This document shows positions 46,507 through 55,228 of a DNA stretch of 64,000 bases, in pieces (the first letter of the stretch is position 1; each line of letters opens with the position of its first letter). The notes beneath the pieces were generated by a model. The model searched no databases. It was not told the origin of the DNA and worked only from the letters and a program-made list of their open reading frames with translations. Where the stretch lies: assembly GCF_050859025.1 (NCBI RefSeq), contig NZ_CP138200.1:2356001-2420000 (forward strand). Reading direction: 5' to 3'. The DNA is from Wukongibacter sp050859025 (GTDB lineage Bacteria > Bacillota > Clostridia > Peptostreptococcales > Caminicellaceae). Made by a program: the position numbers and the translations under genes.

Positions 46507-46535
46507 AAAAGATTCCTTTATGGAGTTTTTTTCTT
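46507..46535 (+). terminator. terminator after the composite repeat
   Basis: AAAGATTCC pairs with GGAGTTTTT across a 5-nt loop, followed by a long T tract. It is probably the effective terminator of the rodA transcript. Confidence 0.55.
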
Positions 46536-46619
46536 TTTTTGGAGAAAATCTTTAAGTTTTTATCGAGCTTTTGTCCATTTGATAGTAATAAATATTACTC
46601 CTTAAAAATATATTATAGA

Positions 46620-46723
46620 TATAGAGATTCCAGTCAAAACTTTAATTTATATACATCAAAAATCCTAAGAAGCATCAGATATTTTGATATGTATAAATTA
46701 AGATTTACTTGGAACTCTCTATA
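46620..46723. repeat. family A palindromic element, full copy (104 nt)
   Basis: Arms of about 40 nt: left tip TATAGAGATTCCAGTC, right tip TTGGAACTCTCTATA, with TATGTATAAATTAA in the right arm. Almost the same sequence occurs at 62371-62468. Confidence 0.8.
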
Positions 46724-46766
46724 AATAAGTTTAATAATCTTAATATATAAATATAAGGAGGTAACT

Positions 46767-47495
46767 ATGGATAAGTCCTATAGAAGAGATGCAATGAGCA
46801 GATATAGAAAAAATAATTATAAATATAAGCAATATAGACCAGGAACGGGAAATAAAAGAAAGCCTAGCATTGCTACAAAGCTATTGGCTCAGATTTTAAT
46901 ATCAATAATAATTGTATTACTAATTATTATGTTAAAGAGCTTCAATACCCCTATTACAAATGAAACATCTTTATTTATAAGAAGGATAATGTATGCAGAC
47001 TTTGACTATAAAGATAGCCTTGATAAAACAAAGGAGTATGCATCAAAGCTAAGGGATTATACGATTAAGACCGTTCCAATATTTAATAATCTGGGAAACA
47101 ATTTAAATTTATCTAAACCTGTAGATGGAATAATAATATCATCCTATGGGGAAAAATATGACCCTGTTACAAATAATCAAACATTCCAAAGAGGTATAGA
47201 TATAAAAGCCACAGATCTAAAAATTGTTAAATCTATAAAGGATGGAGTAGTTGAGCAGGTTGGTGAAAGTGATTCGTTAGGAAAGTTCGTTAAGATATAT
47301 CATGGGGAAAGTACATTCTCTCTATATAGTAATTTAGAAAAGGCCTATGTTAAAGAGAGTGAAAAAATTATTAGAGGACAAAGAATAGGAGAAGTAGGTA
47401 ATCTTCAAAATTCATATCTACACTTTGAACTATGGATTAATGATGATGCCGTTGATCCTGAATTATATATAGATTATAGTATAACAGGTATATGA
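46767..47495 (+). CDS. degenerate LytM/M23-fold membrane protein (SpoIVFA-like)
   Basis: A 242-residue protein: a basic N-terminus, one membrane helix (about 42-62) and a C-terminal M23/LytM fold. The zinc ligands are incomplete. The H-x-G-x-D motif reads Q-R-G-I-D (Gln141 for His, Asp145 kept) and the H-x-H motif reads Y-L-H (Tyr217 for the first His). Peptidase activity is therefore unlikely. In Bacillus the spoIVFA gene, which also encodes a single-pass LytM-like protein, lies between minD and rplU, which is this position. SpoIVFA regulates the SpoIVFB protease in the forespore membrane, but no spoIVFB follows here. SpoIIQ-like is an alternative. Confidence 0.65.
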   Translation: MDKSYRRDAMSRYRKNNYKYKQYRPGTGNKRKPSIATKLLAQILISIIIVLLIIMLKSFNTPITNETSLFIRRIMYADFDYKDSLDKTKEYASKLRDYTIKTVPIFNNLGNNLNLSKPVDGIIISSYGEKYDPVTNNQTFQRGIDIKATDLKIVKSIKDGVVEQVGESDSLGKFVKIYHGESTFSLYSNLEKAYVKESEKIIRGQRIGEVGNLQNSYLHFELWINDDAVDPELYIDYSITGI

Positions 47496-47569
47496 TAATG
47501 TTATAATGGTTTTATGACAGCATTTTTAGAACAAATTCTTTTACAAAGATTTTTTAAAGTAGACTTTTA

Positions 47570-47652
47570 TATAGAGATTCAATTAGAACTATTGATATAT
47601 TGCTTAACTAGATAGGCGAGTTAAGCTATTCGGTACTTTAATAAGACTTATA
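47570..47652. repeat. family A-like palindromic element, diverged
   Basis: It has the tip TATAGAGATTC and a central perfect 8-bp hairpin GCTTAACT/AGTTAAGC. The right tip is degenerate (CTTATA). Confidence 0.4.
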
Positions 47653-47802
47653 ATTTTTTATAAATTACAAAAAATCCATCGAAATATCCTTGTAGGAACA
47701 GAAAATAAATTTCATATTGTATTTCTTTATATACAAAAAGCATGTATAATATACAATAATGCAATACTAATGATGAAGATATTATTTCAAGGAGGAACAT
47801 TA

Positions 47803-49638
47803 ATGAATGAACAGATAGAAGAAATACTTTATAAAGTAGAGAAACCCAGTAGATATATAGGTGGAGAAATAAATAGTTATGAGAAAGAAATAAATGAAAG
47901 AGTTATAAGATTCGGATTTGCCTTTCCTGATACATATGAAGTTGGAATGTCTCACTTAGGAATGCATATAATTTATAATTTACTTAATGAAACAGAAGAT
48001 ATTTATTGTGAAAGAATATTTGCTCCTTGGGTTGATATGGAAGAGGTGCTAAGAGAAAAGGATATATCACTATTTACATTAGAGACTCATAGCCCTATGA
48101 GTGATCTAGACATTATTGGTTTTACGCTTCAATATGAGCTTAGTTATAGTAATATTTTAAATATGTTAAATCTAGGGAAAATTCCACTAAAAAGCTCTGA
48201 AAGAGACGATTCCCATCCAATAATTATTGCTGGAGGACCATGTTCGTATAATCCAGAGCCTCTAGCGGAAATCGTAGATATCGTTACCCTTGGTGAAAGT
48301 GAAGAGTCTTTGATTGAAGTTTTAGATATTTATAGGGAAATTAAGAGTAAAGGGTTTAGTAAGGATAAATTTTTAGAAGCAGTAAGCAAAATAGAAGGTA
48401 TATATGTACCAAGCTTCTATGAGGTCAGTTATAAGGAAGATGGGACTATTGAAGCTATTAAGCCAAAGAAGGAAGAATATCCTAGTAGAATAAAGAAAAG
48501 GATTATAAAAGATCTTAATGAGTCTTTTTATCCTGAAAAGGTAATTGTACCATTTGCCGATGTTGTTCATAATAGAGCTATGATTGAGATTTTTAGAGGA
48601 TGTACAAGAGGCTGTAGATTTTGTCAGGCGGGTATGATATATAGACCTATAAGAGAAAGAAGGTCAGATAAGGCCTTAGAATTGGTAGATAAGCTTTTAA
48701 AGAATACGGGATTTGAAGAAATCTCAATTTCATCTTTAAGTACAAGTGATTACTCAGAGCTAAATGAATTTGTTAGAGCCCTAATAGATAAATACTTGAA
48801 TAATAGAGTTGGTATATCGGTACCATCCTTAAGATTAGATTCTTTTTCTATAAAGCTTATTGAAGAAATTCAAAAAGTTAGGAAGACTGGTCTCACCTTT
48901 GCTCCTGAAGCTGGAACCCAGAGATTAAGAGATGTTATAAATAAGGGCGTAGTTGAAAAGGATTTGATAGATGCGGTGACTAATGCCTTTGGAATGGGCT
49001 GGAGTACTGTAAAACTGTATTTTATGATAGGTTTACCAACTGAAACATATGAAGACCTTGATGGAATTGCAGATCTAGGTAGGAAGGTAGTAGATACCTA
49101 TTATAATGTTCCAAAGGAGAAAAGAAATAAAGGTCTAAGGGTTACTATCAGTACTTCGTCCTTTGTGCCTAAACCATTTACACCATTTCAATGGGAGCCT
49201 CAGGATAAAATCGATTCTCTTATAGAGAAACAAAATCACTTAAAGGGGAAATTACGACATAAAAACATCTCATATAACTATCATGATTCTAAGACAAGCT
49301 TCCTTGAGGGTGTGTTTGCAAGGGGGGATAGAAGGCTTAGTGAGGTGCTTATAAAGGCCTTTGAAAAGGGATGTAAGTTCGATGGTTGGCAAGAACATTT
49401 CTTATATGATAAATGGATGGAGGCCTTAGATGAATGTGGCCTTGATCCGGCATTTTATGCAAATAGAAGAAGGGAATATGATGAAATATTACCTTGGGAT
49501 CATATAGATATTGGAGTATCTAAACAATACTTAATAAATGAAAATGAAAAGTCTAAGGAAGAGAAATTAACCAGTGATTGTAGACAAGGTTGTACAGGCT
49601 GTGGAATAAATAACGGTTTTATAGGTGGTGTTTGCTAA
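47803..49638 (+). CDS. TIGR03960-type radical SAM protein with B12-binding-like N-terminus
   Basis: 611 residues. The N-terminal region resembles B12-binding domains of radical SAM enzymes. The radical SAM cluster motif C-T-R-G-C-R-F-C (CxxxCxxC) is near residue 267. The C-terminus is Cys-rich (C-R-Q-G-C-T-G-C-G). The reaction is unknown. Members of this family occur with a DUF2344 partner just upstream of RNase G and L21, as here, which hints at an RNA- or ribosome-related modification. ATG 47803 is chosen for its AAGGAGGA site; an upstream ATG at 47770 has none. Its stop overlaps the next start (TAATG). Confidence 0.88.
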   Translation: MNEQIEEILYKVEKPSRYIGGEINSYEKEINERVIRFGFAFPDTYEVGMSHLGMHIIYNLLNETEDIYCERIFAPWVDMEEVLREKDISLFTLETHSPMSDLDIIGFTLQYELSYSNILNMLNLGKIPLKSSERDDSHPIIIAGGPCSYNPEPLAEIVDIVTLGESEESLIEVLDIYREIKSKGFSKDKFLEAVSKIEGIYVPSFYEVSYKEDGTIEAIKPKKEEYPSRIKKRIIKDLNESFYPEKVIVPFADVVHNRAMIEIFRGCTRGCRFCQAGMIYRPIRERRSDKALELVDKLLKNTGFEEISISSLSTSDYSELNEFVRALIDKYLNNRVGISVPSLRLDSFSIKLIEEIQKVRKTGLTFAPEAGTQRLRDVINKGVVEKDLIDAVTNAFGMGWSTVKLYFMIGLPTETYEDLDGIADLGRKVVDTYYNVPKEKRNKGLRVTISTSSFVPKPFTPFQWEPQDKIDSLIEKQNHLKGKLRHKNISYNYHDSKTSFLEGVFARGDRRLSEVLIKAFEKGCKFDGWQEHFLYDKWMEALDECGLDPAFYANRRREYDEILPWDHIDIGVSKQYLINENEKSKEEKLTSDCRQGCTGCGINNGFIGGVC

Positions 49639-50342
49639 TGTATAAGATGCTAGTGAAATTTACTAAACAAGATAGAATGAAATTTTTATCCCATTTGGAA
49701 CTAATTAAATTAGTTGAAAGAGCCTTTAGAAGGGCTAGTGTACCATTAAAGTTTTCGCAGGGATTTAATCCACATCCTAAGATGGCATTTGCAGCTCCCT
49801 TAGCAGTAGGTGTCTCAAGTGAAGGTGAATATTTGACCGTTGAGCTTGATGAGAAGCTTGATGTGAAGGAGTTTGTAGATAATCTTAATAATGTGTTACC
49901 TAAAGGTATAAAGTTTCTTAAAGCCAAATATATTGACAATAAGAGTAAATCTCTAATGAGTATTGTGGAGGATGCTACTTACATTGTTAAATGTCATATG
50001 AAAAGGGATTATAAATTAGAAGATGTAAATGATTTAATTAAGAAGTTTTTAGAACGTGATGAGATTATACATGAAAAAAAGGGCAAGAGGGGCAAAATAA
50101 AAACAATTAATATTAGAGACTATGTTAAGGAAATTATTTCTCTTTCATTGAATAACAATGATATTATCTTTAAAATGACTGTAGCAACAGGGAGTCAAGG
50201 AAATTTGAAGCCTGAGATTGCGTTAAATAAACTAGCACTTTTAGAGAATATAGAAATAGATTCTGAGAGTATAAGAGTACATAGAATAGAAATTTTTTCA
50301 TCAAATGAAAATAAAAAACTAGTTCCGATTTATGTAATATAG
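49638..50342 (+). CDS. DUF2344 (TIGR03936) family protein
   Basis: A 234-residue partner of the radical SAM gene. It contains the D-R-M-K-F-L-S-H-L-E segment near residue 12 and F-S-Q-G-F-N-P-H-P-K near residue 40, conserved in this family and found fused to the radical SAM protein in some genomes. The function is unknown. The ATG overlaps the preceding stop (TAATG), with AGGTGG upstream. The stop TAG (50340-50342) lies inside the left tip of a family A palindrome. Confidence 0.88.
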   Translation: MYKMLVKFTKQDRMKFLSHLELIKLVERAFRRASVPLKFSQGFNPHPKMAFAAPLAVGVSSEGEYLTVELDEKLDVKEFVDNLNNVLPKGIKFLKAKYIDNKSKSLMSIVEDATYIVKCHMKRDYKLEDVNDLIKKFLERDEIIHEKKGKRGKIKTINIRDYVKEIISLSLNNNDIIFKMTVATGSQGNLKPEIALNKLALLENIEIDSESIRVHRIEIFSSNENKKLVPIYVI

Positions 50343-50441
50343 AGATTTTAGTAAAGATTTTAATTTATATATATCTAGATATTCTAGAATAAATGAGTAT
50401 TTAAATATGTATAAATTAAGCTTTACTAGAGGCTCCGCATA
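50338..50441. repeat. family A palindromic element overlapping a stop codon (104 nt)
   Basis: Left tip TATAGAGATTTTAG, right arm ATATGTATAAATTAAG, with a degenerate right tip. The left tip provides the stop of the DUF2344 gene. Confidence 0.7.
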
Positions 50442-50466
50442 ATTTAAATTTTAGGGTGGGAAAGCA

Positions 50467-51963
50467 ATGAATAAAATAGTAATAGATTCTGGTTTCAGCC
50501 AAAGCCGTGTAGCGTTATTAGAACAAGAGGAATTGGTTGAATACTATATTGAAAGCAAGAACTTAAAAAGACTGGTTGGAAATATATATAAGGGCAGGGT
50601 AAAAAATGTACTACCGGGGATGCAGGCTGCCTTTGTAGATATAGGACTTGAGAAGAATGCTTTTTTGTATGTTAAGGATGCAATTCCCCAGGAAATATTG
50701 AATGATAGAAAAATATCTTCAAGGGATATTTCTATAAGAGATGTTGTGAAAAATGGACAGGAAATAGTTGTTCAGGTCACTAAAGAGCCTATGGACAGTA
50801 AGGGTGCAAGGGTAACAACGCACCTTACATTTCCTGGAAGATACTTAGTGTTAATGACCAATGTTGATTATATTGGATTATCCCGTAGGATTGAAGATGA
50901 GAATGAAAGAAATAGGCTTAAAAAAATGGCTGAAGAAATCAAACCCGATGGTTTAGGTCTAATAATAAGAACAGAAGCTGAGAATAAGGAAAAGGCTGAT
51001 CTTGAAGAGGACATCAAATATCTTTTAAGGCTTTGGCAAAAAATCGAAAAGGAAAAGAAACTAGGCTTTCCACCTAAAATTTTATATAAGGATCTAGATT
51101 TAATTCATAGAACTATAAGGGACTTATTCACAGATGATGTAGGAGAGCTAACTATCAATGATAAAGAAAACTACAATACAATTATTGACTTCCTAGATTT
51201 GATTTCTCCAAACCTCAAGGATAGGGTAAAATATTTTGATCCTGGGATCAATATTTTTAGCTACTATAGTATTGAGAAAATGATTAAGCAAGCCTTAAGT
51301 AGAAAAGTCTGGCTTAAAAGTGGAGGATATATTGTAATAGACAAGACGGAGGCTTTAACGATTATAGATGTAAATACGGGCAAATATGTTGGTGTTAATA
51401 ATTTATCTGAAACTATTATTAGTGTAAATAAGGAAGCTGTGAAGGAAATAGCAAAGCAGATTAGACTAAGGGATATAGGCGGTATCATTATAATAGATTT
51501 TATTGATATGCTTGATAAGGAATCTGAGCAGGAAATATTAGAGCTTTTAACGGAAGAATTGTCAAAGGACAGAGTGAGAACAAATGTATTGGGAATGACT
51601 AGCCTAGGACTTGTTGAGCTAACTAGAAAAAAGGTTCGAAATCGTATTAGCTCGATACTTGAGAAGAAATGCCCATACTGCGATGGACTTGGAATGATAC
51701 TAACTCCAGAGACTGTCATAAGTAGTCTAGAGCATGAGCTCAAAAGGGTTGCTTTGCACACTAACTCAGAAGCTGTAATAGTAGAGTTAAATGGTGAGGT
51801 TAAAAGAGTATTGTGTAATGATATGAAGGAGTATTTAACGGAGCTAGAGAAGGAATTGAAGATTAAAATATATATTAAAGGAAATAATAACATACATGAA
51901 AATCATTTTGAAATAACGTATAAGGGTAGATTGAGTAAAGTAGAGGAACTTTTAAAGGATTAA
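50467..51963 (+). CDS. rng: ribonuclease G (RNase E/G family)
   Basis: A 498-residue endoribonuclease for rRNA maturation and mRNA decay. It has an N-terminal S1-type domain (G-N-I-Y-K-G-R-V-K-N-V-L-P-G-M near 38), catalytic Asp residues in T-I-I-D-V-N-T-G-K near 297 and I-I-I-I-D-F-I-D-M near 342, and a zinc-link C-P-Y-C near 403. The length fits RNase G rather than full RNase E. It follows DUF2344 by 124 nt, a gap occupied by a palindromic element. Confidence 0.95.
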   Translation: MNKIVIDSGFSQSRVALLEQEELVEYYIESKNLKRLVGNIYKGRVKNVLPGMQAAFVDIGLEKNAFLYVKDAIPQEILNDRKISSRDISIRDVVKNGQEIVVQVTKEPMDSKGARVTTHLTFPGRYLVLMTNVDYIGLSRRIEDENERNRLKKMAEEIKPDGLGLIIRTEAENKEKADLEEDIKYLLRLWQKIEKEKKLGFPPKILYKDLDLIHRTIRDLFTDDVGELTINDKENYNTIIDFLDLISPNLKDRVKYFDPGINIFSYYSIEKMIKQALSRKVWLKSGGYIVIDKTEALTIIDVNTGKYVGVNNLSETIISVNKEAVKEIAKQIRLRDIGGIIIIDFIDMLDKESEQEILELLTEELSKDRVRTNVLGMTSLGLVELTRKKVRNRISSILEKKCPYCDGLGMILTPETVISSLEHELKRVALHTNSEAVIVELNGEVKRVLCNDMKEYLTELEKELKIKIYIKGNNNIHENHFEITYKGRLSKVEELLKD

Positions 51964-51979
51964 ATCTACAATTATTTTG

Positions 51980-52008
51980 TTGACATTATATTTATGCTAT
52001 GATAACAT
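51980..52008 (+). promoter_or_regulatory. rplU: rplU operon promoter
   Basis: TTGACA at 51980-51985, 17 nt, TAACAT at 52003-52008; the start would be near 52015, in front of the L21 leader. Confidence 0.75.
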
Positions 52009-52014
52009 GTATAT

Positions 52015-52115
52015 GTTGTGGATATAGAACCTGATGGTGTGTATCCATTGTAGCCGCTCAAATCGGGTTTAAAAACGTTAGGTTACCTAGATTTGGCGAG
52101 TCTGGATTGAGGAGG
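52015..52115 (+). ncRNA. ribosomal protein L21 leader
   Basis: About 100 nt between promoter and rplU with paired segments (for example AACGTTAGGTTACC and the GGCGAGTCTGGATT stretch ending at the ribosome binding site). Position and general sequence match the L21 leader found before rplU in Firmicutes, where L21 or its product represses the operon. Assignment is by position and character, not by covariance model. Confidence 0.6.
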
Positions 52116-52122
52116 TGTAAGA

Positions 52123-52434
52123 ATGTACGCAATTATCGAAACAGGTGGAAAGCAATATAGAGTTCAAGAAGGAGATACTCTATTCGTTGAAAAGCTTGAA
52201 GTAGTAGCTGGTGAAATTGTTAACTTTGATAAAGTTTTAGTTGTTTCAAACGAAGGTAAATTATCAGTTGGATCTCCATTTGTTGAAGGTGCTAAAGTAG
52301 AGGCATCTGTAGTTGAGCAAGGTAAAGGCCCAAAGGTTATTGTCTTCAAATACAAAGCTAAAAAGGACTACAGAAAGAAGCAAGGTCACCGTCAACCATA
52401 TACAAAGGTTAAGATTGAAAAAATTAACGCATAA
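52123..52434 (+). CDS. rplU: 50S ribosomal protein L21
   Basis: 103 residues, full length for bL21. It starts M-Y-A-I-I-E-T-G-G-K-Q-Y-R-V and contains K-A-K-K-D-Y-R-K-K-Q-G-H-R-Q near the C-terminus, the family signature. Binds 23S rRNA. First gene of rplU-prp-rpmA. Confidence 0.98.
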   Translation: MYAIIETGGKQYRVQEGDTLFVEKLEVVAGEIVNFDKVLVVSNEGKLSVGSPFVEGAKVEASVVEQGKGPKVIVFKYKAKKDYRKKQGHRQPYTKVKIEKINA

Positions 52435-52445
52435 GGCTAATAAAT

Positions 52446-52778
52446 ATGATTAATATAACAATTAATAGAGATTATAAAAAAAACATAGTATCCTTCAGCG
52501 TAAAGGGACATGCATATGCTGATGAGTATGGAAGAGATATAGTATGCGCTAGCATATCTATGCTTACCCAGACAATTGTATTAGCTTTACATGATGTTGC
52601 AGGCATTGATGTTACATATGAAATGGATGATGGATTTTTGTATTGTGAAATTCCTGATAACATTGATGTTACTTCCAGAGAAAAGGCTAATATTATATTT
52701 GATACTATGCTTATAGGAATTAAAGGGACGATAGGAATGTATTCTGATTATATAAAGCTTCAAGACGAGGAGGTGTGA
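52446..52778 (+). CDS. prp: ribosomal-processing cysteine protease Prp (YsxB)
   Basis: A 110-residue cysteine protease that trims the N-terminal extension of L27 in Firmicutes. The catalytic pair is visible in G-H-A-x-A (His near 22) and D-I-V-C-A-S (Cys near 34). Its substrate gene rpmA starts 4 nt downstream and its product has the cleavable leader. Confidence 0.94.
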   Translation: MINITINRDYKKNIVSFSVKGHAYADEYGRDIVCASISMLTQTIVLALHDVAGIDVTYEMDDGFLYCEIPDNIDVTSREKANIIFDTMLIGIKGTIGMYSDYIKLQDEEV

Positions 52779-52782
52779 AGCG

Positions 52783-53079
52783 ATGTTATTCAAAATAAAT
52801 CTTCAGTTGTTTGCGAGTAAAAAGGGAGTTGGTTCTTCTAAAAACGGTCGTGATAGTGAATCTAAGAGATTAGGTGTTAAGAGAGCTGACGGTCAAGCTG
52901 TTCATGCTGGAAGTATCTTAGTTAGACAAAGGGGAACAAAAATTCACCCAGGTAATAACGTAGGAAAAGGTGGAGATGATACTCTTTTTGCTAAAGTAAA
53001 CGGCGTTGTTAAGTTTGAAAGAAAGGGTAAAACTAAGAAACAAGTTAGTGTATACCCTATAGATGAAGCAGCACAATAA
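52783..53079 (+). CDS. rpmA: 50S ribosomal protein L27 with Prp-cleavable leader
   Basis: 98 residues. The N-terminus M-L-F-K-I-N-L-Q-L-F-A-S-K-K-G carries the L-Q-L-F-A motif cut by Prp before the mature protein, whose N-terminus reaches the peptidyl transferase centre. The core R-G-T-K-I-H-P-G-N-N-V is present. Ends the operon; terminator 13 nt later. Confidence 0.98.
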   Translation: MLFKINLQLFASKKGVGSSKNGRDSESKRLGVKRADGQAVHAGSILVRQRGTKIHPGNNVGKGGDDTLFAKVNGVVKFERKGKTKKQVSVYPIDEAAQ

Positions 53080-53091
53080 TTAGACTAAAAG

Positions 53092-53116
53092 CCCATACGT
53101 AAGGTATGGGTTTTTT
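53092..53116 (+). terminator. intrinsic terminator after rpmA
   Basis: CCCATAC pairs with GTATGGG over a 5-nt loop, followed by six T. Confidence 0.9.
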
Positions 53117-53244
53117 AATTTTATAATAAAGACATTTTAATAACGAATTACATAGTGGAAATAAGGGAAAACTAGATATAAAGAATTTTATTATAAAAAT
53201 GTTTCGTAAGATATAAGAAATATTATTATTTTGTTTCTTAGAGC

Positions 53245-53273
53245 TTGGAACTATATAAATTTACTGATATAAT
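53245..53273 (+). promoter_or_regulatory. obg: candidate obg promoter
   Basis: TTGGAA, 17 nt, TATAAT preceded by TGA. It would give a leader of about 260 nt that includes the hairpin at 53390-53464. Confidence 0.5.
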
Positions 53274-53389
53274 TGTTTTGGAAAAAAATACTTATAGAGA
53301 TTAAAACAAAACTATCAATAAAAGGAAATATCATCACTCCCTAGATATTACAAAATCTAAATATATGATTAACTATATAGAACGCACTT

Positions 53390-53464
53390 ATAAATCTACA
53401 TTTTGGTTTCTTTAATAGCCAAAGTTTCAAGGCTTTTAAAGGAATCGAAATGTAAAAGATTTAT
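53390..53464. repeat. family B palindromic element, copy 1 (75 nt)
   Basis: Long imperfect hairpin with tips ATAAATCT and AGATTTAT, a 10-nt loop, and arms containing ACATTTTGG. Related to 62196-62271 in length and tips. Confidence 0.6.
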
Positions 53465-53483
53465 TGCGACTTCTATAGCTAGG

Positions 53484-53520
53484 TGAGTTAAATTAAGTTT
53501 TGATATATGAACTCTATATA
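53484..53520. repeat. family A element, right-half remnant
   Basis: TTAAATTAAG followed by ATGAACTCTATATA; the left half is not recognisable. Confidence 0.4.
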
Positions 53521-53540
53521 CTTATTTAAAGGTGATGACT

Positions 53541-54824
53541 ATGTTTGTAGATAAAGCAAAAATATTTTTAAAAGGTGGAAAAGGAGGAAACGGGGCAGTT
53601 TCCTTCCGAAAAGAAAAGTATGTGCCAGCAGGGGGACCAGACGGTGGAGATGGAGGCCGTGGAGGTAGTGTAATTTTTGAAGTGGATGAAGGATTAAGAA
53701 CCTTAATGGATTTTAGATATAAAAAGAAATATTTAGCTGACTCGGGAGAGAACGGTAAAGCTAAGAAAATGTTTGGTAAGGATGCTAAGGATTTAATTCT
53801 CAGAGTACCTCCTGGAACTATTGTAAGGGATGAAGAGACCGGGGCTGTCATAGCAGACCTGACTGAGAATAAGCAGCGTGCTGTAATTGCTAAAGGTGGT
53901 AAGGGCGGTAAAGGAAACGTTCATTATACCACTTCTACTAGACAAGCTCCAAACTTTGCAGAGGCAGGCGATTATGGTGAGGAAAGATCGGTAATATTGG
54001 AGCTTAAGCTTTTAGCCGACGTAGGTCTTGTTGGATTTCCAAATGTGGGAAAATCAACATTACTTTCAGTAGTTACAAAGGCAAATCCAAAGATAGCAAA
54101 TTATCATTTTACAACTATTACTCCAAACCTAGGGGTTGTGGAGCTTGTACAGAATAAAAGCTTTGTTCTAGCTGATATTCCAGGACTTATCGAAGGTGCA
54201 CACGAAGGTATTGGTTTGGGACATGAGTTTTTACGACATGTTGAAAGAACAAAGCTTCTAATACATGTGCTAGATATTTCTGGGATTGAAGGTCGAGATC
54301 CTCTGGAAGATTTTGACAAAATCAATAATGAATTAGAGCGATTTAATCCTAAGCTTGCATCGAGACAGCAGGTAATTGCTGCTAATAAAATAGATTTGTT
54401 AGATGATAAGGAGAAGTATAAAGAATTTGAGCAAATAATGATTGATAGAGGATACAAAGTTTTTCCTATTTCTGCTGCTACCAATACTGGATTAAGGGAA
54501 CTAATGCTTTATGTGACAGAGCTATTAGATAAAATAGAAGTTGAATCTATAGTAGAAGAAATAGAGACAGACCATAAAGTTTATCAATTAGAGAAAAAGG
54601 AAAAAGAAGAGCTTATTATAAGAAAAGAAGATAACTTATATATAGTAGAAGGAAAGTCCATAGAGAAGTTGGTTTATTCAACTGACTTTAATGATATAGA
54701 TTCCATAAGACGATTCCAAAGCATTTTAAAGAAAAAAGGAGCTTTTGATAAACTTAAGGAGCTTGGAATAGAGGATGGAGATACTGTTAAAATATATGAT
54801 ATTGAATTTGAGTATTATGATTAA
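53541..54824 (+). CDS. obg: GTPase Obg
   Basis: A 427-residue ribosome-associated GTPase for 50S assembly and stress control. It has a Gly-rich Obg fold (residues 1-160), a G domain with G-F-P-N-V-G-K-S-T (near 165), D-I-P-G-L-I-E-G-A (near 212) and N-K-I-D (near 282), and a C-terminal OCT domain. ATG 53541 is favoured because AAGGTGA precedes it; GTG 53532 and ATG 53535 upstream overlap that site. Confidence 0.97.
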   Translation: MFVDKAKIFLKGGKGGNGAVSFRKEKYVPAGGPDGGDGGRGGSVIFEVDEGLRTLMDFRYKKKYLADSGENGKAKKMFGKDAKDLILRVPPGTIVRDEETGAVIADLTENKQRAVIAKGGKGGKGNVHYTTSTRQAPNFAEAGDYGEERSVILELKLLADVGLVGFPNVGKSTLLSVVTKANPKIANYHFTTITPNLGVVELVQNKSFVLADIPGLIEGAHEGIGLGHEFLRHVERTKLLIHVLDISGIEGRDPLEDFDKINNELERFNPKLASRQQVIAANKIDLLDDKEKYKEFEQIMIDRGYKVFPISAATNTGLRELMLYVTELLDKIEVESIVEEIETDHKVYQLEKKEKEELIIRKEDNLYIVEGKSIEKLVYSTDFNDIDSIRRFQSILKKKGAFDKLKELGIEDGDTVKIYDIEFEYYD

Positions 54825-54837
54825 GGAGAGGATTTGG

Positions 54838-55131
54838 TTGTTAACTAGTAAGCAAAGGTCTTATTTAAAAAGTATAGCAAATACTATGGACCCTATAACA
54901 CATATAGGGAAGGAAGGAATATCAGAGGGCTTTTTAAAGCAGTTAGATGATATACTAGAGGCTCGTGAGATTGTAAAGGTTAATATACAAAAGAATAGCA
55001 TTTTAGATACTAAGGAAACAGCAAATGAAGTGGCACAGTTGACCAATTCTGAGTTTGTTCAAGCTATTGGGAGAAAATTTGTATTATATAGAGAAGCTAA
55101 AGAGGACCCACAGATTGAACTGCCAAGATAG
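54838..55131 (+). CDS. yhbY: YhbY family RNA-binding protein (TTG start)
   Basis: A 97-residue CRM-domain protein beginning (M)-L-T-S-K-Q-R-S-Y-L-K-S. It has H-I-G-K-E-G-I-S near residue 25, the GxxG-type RNA-binding loop region of the family. Associates with pre-50S particles. TTG 54838 is used, 6 nt after AAGGAGAGG, which itself overlaps the obg stop, so it is coupled to obg. Confidence 0.93.
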   Translation: MLTSKQRSYLKSIANTMDPITHIGKEGISEGFLKQLDDILEAREIVKVNIQKNSILDTKETANEVAQLTNSEFVQAIGRKFVLYREAKEDPQIELPR

Positions 55132-55133
55132 AG

Positions 55134-55228
55134 ATAAACAACTTTAAGGTTTAATAAATTTCAAATAAAAAATGTAGAAACATTGATTATTTTCTTTGAA
55201 ATTTATTTTGAATGTTAATGTTGTTTAT
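55134..55228. repeat. family C palindromic element, copy 2
   Basis: Tips AGATAAACAAC and GTTGTTTAT are perfectly complementary over nine bases, with interior AATAAATTTCAAATA. It starts 3 nt after the yhbY stop and its right tip overlaps the left tip of the next family A element. Confidence 0.65.

Noticed and set aside
46539..46724. 61-codon open frame on the plus strand
   Set aside because: It lies almost wholly inside the T tract and the family A palindrome at 46620-46723 and has no family resemblance.
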